Below are positions 58,365-64,000 of a stretch of DNA of 64,000 nt, one piece after another. Under the pieces are notes generated by a model. The model was not told the DNA's origin, made no database searches, and saw only the letters and a list, made by a program, of their open reading frames with translations. The translations under genes and the position numbers were made by a program. How positions within the stretch are numbered: position 1 is the first letter of the stretch; each line of letters begins with the position of its first letter. The DNA is from Primula veris. Its lineage: Eukaryota > Streptophyta > Magnoliopsida > Ericales > Primulaceae. The stretch covers positions 18,286,135 through 18,350,134 of the forward strand of contig OY821742.1 of assembly GCA_963682055.1 (NCBI GenBank). The letters are read 5' to 3'.

Positions 58365-61300
58365 ATTTTAAACGATATTTTTTATGTTTCGTACGTTTAT
58401 ACAATAATTTCGGTGTATGAATTTACAGAAAATTATTTCCGTTGCTAAGACGGTTATTTGGAAAATCATTTTTTAACAAACCTTTGTTTTAAGAAATTGA
58501 TGTTTCCGGCTGTATAGTCAAAAGCGTTTTTATGTCTCATTTATCCTTTTTGGGGTTTATGTGAAAATTTTTATTTTCGGTTTTAAACTGTATCTGATGT
58601 GTAATGTATTGTATGTATATATAGTAACATGTTTATTGCTATAATAATTGTTTATATATGAGAGTGCATTACTTTTGCTTGTATAATGTGTGATTTGGTT
58701 TACACTATATTTTACGTTGGTTGTACGCGAGATTTGATTTCTTATGTTATCAATCTTACATGTTCATATGTTTTCATGCGTTTGAGCTTTCTTGTACTTT
58801 GTGTACCTGCATGATAAATATAGTTTTGTCATGAAACATATATGGCTTTCTTGTACTTTGTGTACCTGCATGATAATATAGTTTTGTCATGAAACATATA
58901 TGCTAATGAACCGTGCTTATATACCTAATAGCATATATATGTAAGGAAACTTGTTGAGTTGTGATACCCATGTGAGTTGATTCTACTGTAGAATTAAATT
59001 GAGCCATATGCATGTGATAATTGATTTGTAGTCTTGTATCAATGTTTATTCAGTAAACCTTTTGTGGTTCTCATGTTTACTATACTTGCAGGAATATTGA
59101 TTTTTTAATTGTTTATGGCTTTGAGCATGTAATACGAGTTATAGTGTTTGGTGTTACATTATATATTTTAAGTATATATTAATGTTGACATGCGTTAAAG
59201 ATGTTTTAGTAACGTGTTCGTCGCATGCATGGATCAGTTGGCCCGTAATGGTTATAGATTTGATTATGATAGATATATACATGTTTGTACGTGATGGAAT
59301 CCATCTTTGCAGGTTGTAAGAGTATACATGTGTTGTATTATTTTAGTACTTATATGAGCTAACTGTCTATATAAGTATCTGCCAGTGGTGTAGTGCACCT
59401 AATTGAATTTCCTATAATTCTGGAACGTATGTTGTAAGCTTAGAATATATTAGTCAGTTTGCATATTGCTTACGTTAATATATTTACTTATATATTAAAT
59501 AGTGATAAATACTCATCGGTAACGGTTGAATATTGCAATTGAGGTGATAGTAATTATTTGTTGTTAACATATATTGTATTTGCCGTTACTCTTATATGGT
59601 TCAATAACAAGTTTGTGTATGGATTGTGGTACAAGGCCATATTTAATGCATAATGGTTATTTATTTGTTATTAGTTGTGAGCTGCTAATTTGATTTGACA
59701 TACCGTCTATGGATGTGCCGTGTATAAGTTTGTGTACATGTCGTTTGAGCTTATTGAATTAGTAGTTTGTGCTAATTATATTTTCTAGAGTTCTAGAATT
59801 TTTATTTATGAGAAATAATTTGGTTAGATACTAAATTAATTATATTGTTAGTTGATTTATACATGTTTATTGTTTTCATGTTAATAAAGTACTAACAATT
59901 TTCAATGAGTATTTGTGTAGATATGGATCTCTACCATGGAATTGGAGGATTGGTGATTATTCGAAACAATTCTAATAAAAGCCATTAAATTGGGGATTAC
60001 GACAGAACTGGTTTCGAAATAGTTCTTGCAAAACCATTTTCTGATTTTTCAGAATTTGGGGCTTACGACAGAACTGTTTGAATTCTGAGATTGTTCTGTG
60101 TAAAATCAGATTTATCTTGTGTTTACGGCTGAATAAATCTTTCAGAATTTGATAATTTTTTTCGGGAATGAACTAGAATACTCTTGCAAAATCAGTTTCT
60201 TTAAACCATGCGTAGTTATAGAAATTTGGTGTTTGTGAATGAGGAGTTTTAGTTTTATTTTTCAAAATTAAATTGTGCGTGTTTGTTATTTGAGATAACA
60301 AACAGTTTTCTACGGGAAATGTCCGGAACACAGTGGGTGCTGTAACTGACCAGAACATTGTGGGTGTCGGTGTAACTCCTATTAATTTTGCATGAGTGAG
60401 TGCATATTAATGATGAGGGTTACAAATTTGAAACCACCATTATTAAAGACACTAATGTGGTGATATAATGGCTGGTGTCCTTATTAATTGTGATTTATTG
60501 CAATTTAATTTGGAGGGTTACAAAATTTGTAACGGTAATCATTAATGAGATTAATGATGAATATTTATAACTTTTTATTAATTGTGATTAATCGCAATTT
60601 AATTTGAAGAATTATAAAGTATTGTAACGACATTTATTGTTGGCATTTATGGAGAGTTTTATTAGCTATCTACGAATTGCAATGACAAATCGGTTACATA
60701 TTTGGATGAAGGGTTATTTAATGACCAACTTGATTCATCCAAGAGCAAATAATTTGATGATTAACAAATTATAAATGGTCGTTGAGTTTATTTTAAAAAT
60801 AAACAAATATCGGCTAATTTATTATTTGTTGAAATAATATCTTATTAATTTGCTGAAAGAACATTTAATAATTTGTTGAAATTAACATCTTATTTATTTG
60901 TTGGAAAAACATTTAATAATTTATTGAAATAACATATTATTAATTTGTTAGTAAAACATATTGTGAATATATTGAGTTTGCTATTATTGAGAATAGTAAT
61001 TTAGTAATATTATATTACTATTATTGGGGGAGAACCCCAAGGGTCCCACAAATGTGGGGGTAACCCGTCGATCATGTAGATCGAGAATCTAAACGTATCC
61101 CAAAGCGCCTACGGACGAGTGAGAGAATATGTAACGGTTCAGTGGTACAGACCTTAAACGTCTGAAATAAATGATAAAATTCATTTACCACATTGAAAGC
61201 GGTTAACTTTCTCAATAAAAACGTGCATGTCCTGACTGAGGACAAAAGGAATGCACGAGATGTGGGGGCATTAATGTGTGAAAACGTTTTAAACGTTTGT

Positions 61301-61699
61301 AAATTCACTAACAAATGCAAACATATAAATCTGAATCATGACCAGTGGTTTTTGAACCTAAAGGGCAGTAGCCCTTCGGTAGCCAAAATATTAGGATCAA
61401 ATTGTGATAAGTTTGCTTGTTTGTGGCAATACATGAGTGACTATCTGTTCAAAATGAGCATTTTAGTCGATAATCTTGTGATCAATAATGATATGTTGAG
61501 TTATTCAACTAAGTCGCTTATTTGATATGATATAGTAGGTCATGAAAATATAAAAACATAAATATTTTATTTTTCTAAATCTATTATTTAAATTGAAACA
61601 CAAATATGAGTTTGTGTTCGAAGCAATGTATTGCTAAGTCTTCAGTAGCAAGTTTCGAACAGAATACATAACTTAATGGTTTGATGCATTTGAGATGCG
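58365..61699 (+). other. Element E interior without recognisable coding
   Basis: T-rich leader-like DNA, no gag recognised. Contains a 59-bp tandem duplication (58786-58902) and repeated TTTAATAATTTGTTGAAAT-type units at about 60830-60970. A 110-codon frame at 61193 is not assigned. Confidence 0.4.
58786..58902. repeat. 59-bp tandem duplication
   Basis: 58786-58844 (GCTTTCTTGTACTTTGTGTA...) is repeated at 58845-58902 with a one-base length difference. Confidence 0.9.
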
Positions 61700-63620
61700 T
61701 GCAAACCAAAAAAGGGTTAAAAGGTATTTCCTCATTTTATTGATGGTTGTACTAAACACTGATATGTCTACTTGATGAGAAGTAAAAACAAATTAGTTGA
61801 GATATTCATTCAAGTAAAAATGAATACGTGAATTCTATTGTTGAGGTTTAAGGCTTGTCAGAAAAAATGTTTAATTATGGGTGTTCTGTTGTGTTAATCT
61901 ACCAGTTTAATCCAATGATTAAGTGTTAATAATTAAATGATAGACTATTCTTGGACATGTTAGATATTGTCTAACTAGTTCCGAAACGGTATATACACAT
62001 GGATATGAATACATGGTCAGTGAATATGAGACGCCATTCAGACAATTGTGTTGTTGAAATGACACTAATCATTAAAGAACGACTTATTATACTCCCGAGC
62101 AAAAATATAGTTCTTAAACGATGAATATCATGTTGATATGTTCAGGGTAAAACTCTGAATTTGTGTGGGAAGTGAGCTTTCCGCATGCTATGTGTTGAAC
62201 AAAATACCGCTTAGGAAGTTGGACCAAACAGTTAGAATTATATAAGGCATGGTGCATGACTATAAGTTTGTGAAAGTTGGGTGCTACCTAAGAAAGGTCT
62301 CAATTCATGATTCCTTGAAGATTTGGATAGAACCGAAGATGGTAAATTGTGTTGTTCATCGGATAAACACTGAATATAGTGCTGATCGGTTTCTAGTGCA
62401 AAAGTTAGATGACTTTAAAGTGCATATAGAATATTGTTCTATGTCCGAGAAGCTTATTTTCTAAAAGGGAAGCTTTCCCACAAAACTCTAACACCTGACG
62501 AGTGTGCATAATATGTTGAGGGTTCAAAGCATTATGCTACCCAAGACAAGGAAACACTCAAACGGTGCTGGAAAAGTGGGTAAAGTGAATCTTGTAAAGA
62601 ATATGAAGTGTCTCAGCATGATAAAATGGTAAGGAACGAAACTTCCTTTGTCCCTTGACCTTCATGAGTGAAGGTGAATCGACGATATTGAAATAATCAA
62701 TATTATCCATATAATGTGTATGTGGAAAGATGCCATCAACAATAAGGTTGATAGGCACGTGAGAAATAAAGTCAATTACTTTAAGTAAACTGATGGTTTT
62801 TTAAATGTCTATATTCTAATCTCTATGAAAAGGCACATCATTAATTAATGAGAACATGTGCTTTACAAATGGAGATCTAGAGAATTAGGAACAACCCATT
62901 AGGTCGTGGTTCCGTGTAAAGTAAGCCAAGTTACGAAAACTTGTTAAGTCACTATATAGATTAAAACAAACATCTAATTTATCATAGGTAGTCTCTTGTG
63001 CGTCAAGAACTGCACTAGATCAGGTATAGCCAACTTAGTGAGAAAACCGAGTAGGTTTGCCAATGAGGCTTCTCAGATACATGAGCTATACTGCCAATCA
63101 TGAACTGCATTATACGAGATGTCCAAAACATTTGGAGGGTATTTAGATACCGAGTGTATCTCGAACTTTAATAGTACAAGGTCCACGAGTGGATATTTTT
63201 GTACTTAAAGAGGTTGCAGTTTCATGGAGGTCTGTAAATCAGACATGCATACGTGGATCAACTATGAAATCAGAATTAATAATGTTGTAGACACTGAAAA
63301 AAAGGCAGATTGGCTGAGAAGTTTTGGGAGGTATCCCAAGTGGCCAAAATTTGTTCACTCAATAAGCATGAACTGATAAAGTCAGTCAGTTATTGAACGG
63401 GATCAGAGTAATTGTATAATGGAAAGTCTCGACAAAGTCATGACATAGTCATCGGAGACACAAGTCCGTAAAAGAAATTGCTAGCAAACAGTATGGTATC
63501 CTTAGACTTTGCAAGGTCTAAGGATAATAGGAAGATCTATATACAAAATGCTTGACTCGTGGAGGAGTCGGAGCATCATCGAGGGAAATGGTGTTGAAGC
63601 CCAATAAATAGGAAACTTTC
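61700..63620 (+). pseudogene. Decayed pol of element E
   Basis: Fragments align in order with element A pol. Integrase at 61720-61810 (KRYFLIFIDGCTKH, then YLMRSKNKLVEIF) and a later integrase piece around 62200-62460 (VLNKIPLRKLDQTV and the region matching the VWGC...AYRFLV segment of A). RNase H follows at 63040-63300 (SRFANEASQIHELY region) up to 63300-63360 (KADWLRSF). Most of RT is missing and stops are frequent. Confidence 0.75.
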
Positions 63621-64000
63621 ACATAAGCTACCCAACCTGTACTGGAAACTCCAGTCTCGGGTTCAATGGAAAAACTGAACTGTGCGGGTTACCGAACAAA
63701 GCACTCGAGAACATAAGTTCTCAGCCCATTTCTATGATGAAAGAGTGATAGACCTGTTCCATTTTAAGTGTGAGCATGAGGCTTTTAATGAATCAAGTAT
63801 CTCGAAGGTCGAGTGGGGTGAGTCAGGACACATTTGACTTGAAATCACCTATAATGTGATGATCTAGGGCTAAATCACTAGAGCACTTGGTTGAATTTGC
63901 CAAGGCAGTCCAAGGCCAAATATGGACAACAACTAAAGGGCCTATTAAGTGGTGTAGAGAAGGCATTGTGCGGGTATTATTTTGTTATACACAAAACGCT
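63600..64000 (+). other. Conserved 3' untranslated block of element E
   Basis: Matches the reverse complement of about 880-1400 of element A at roughly 80% (for example AACTGAACTGTG, CCGAACAAAGCACTCG, GTGATAGACCTGT). It is the region between the pol stop and the 3' LTR. Confidence 0.8.

Larger units (their letters stand above)
57828..64000 (+). mobile_element. Element E: decayed relative of element A, running off the right edge
   Basis: Plus orientation. A 5' LTR-like segment (57828-58364) is followed by about 3 kb of AT-rich DNA, then pol fragments (61700-63620) and the conserved 3' untranslated block (63600-64000). The 3' LTR would be beyond the window. The interior has no open gag and has probably lost and gained sequence. 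Confidence 0.75.

Overview
This window looks like a transposon-rich stretch of a nuclear plant genome, most likely a eudicot with many LTR retrotransposons. The evidence is spliced exons with GT/AG introns, plant-type gene families (an ABCG half-transporter, a nepenthesin/CDR1-like aspartic protease, an ER-type HSP70, a UDP-glucose:glycoprotein glucosyltransferase) and Ty1/copia elements of several lineages. I see no bacterial gene organisation, rRNA, intact tRNA or CRISPR array. The species cannot be named from the sequence.

Layout. 1-7354: a decayed copia element on the minus strand (element A), its left LTR cut by the window edge. It lies in an intron of an ABCG transporter gene. Five exons of that gene (7727-11393, minus) encode an intact nucleotide-binding domain; the membrane-domain exons would be beyond the left edge. 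11394-13963: mostly AT-rich intergenic DNA with a small MITE candidate and a C-rich retroposon-like sequence. 13964-21792: a complete copia element on the minus strand (element B, Sire-like) with a perfect CTATA target duplication. It has an uninterrupted Gag-RT-RNase H reading frame that lost protease and most of integrase by an in-frame deletion, plus an extra downstream ORF. 22850-25868: a rearranged copia remnant and unassigned DNA.

25869-38932: one aspartic-protease pseudogene split by two insertions, a 1.66-kb solo LTR and a 10.1-kb copia element (element C, 27850-37939, Sire-like, GAACC target duplication, LTRs about 99.5% identical). Element C has a nearly complete gag-pol and an intact extra ORF. 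40040-40712: an apparently intron-free, broken copy of UGGT. 41110-42430: a long degenerate short-repeat array. 44027-51186: an old copia element with 234-bp LTRs (element D), next to an HSP70/BiP-like pseudogene (51228-51990). 55117-56438: a solo LTR of the element A family. 57828-64000: a further decayed relative of element A (element E), running off the right edge.

No set of genes works together as a pathway. The ABCG gene is the only host gene with undamaged coding exons. The most interesting signals are in the Sire-like elements. Each carries its own palindromic short motif (GTTGCAAC in C, ACGATCGGTCGT in B) repeated in the LTRs and in the DNA before the extra ORF. In C the motif also occurs inside the coding sequence with the same 12-bp period. 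The two extra ORFs are very divergent but look like the same protein family.
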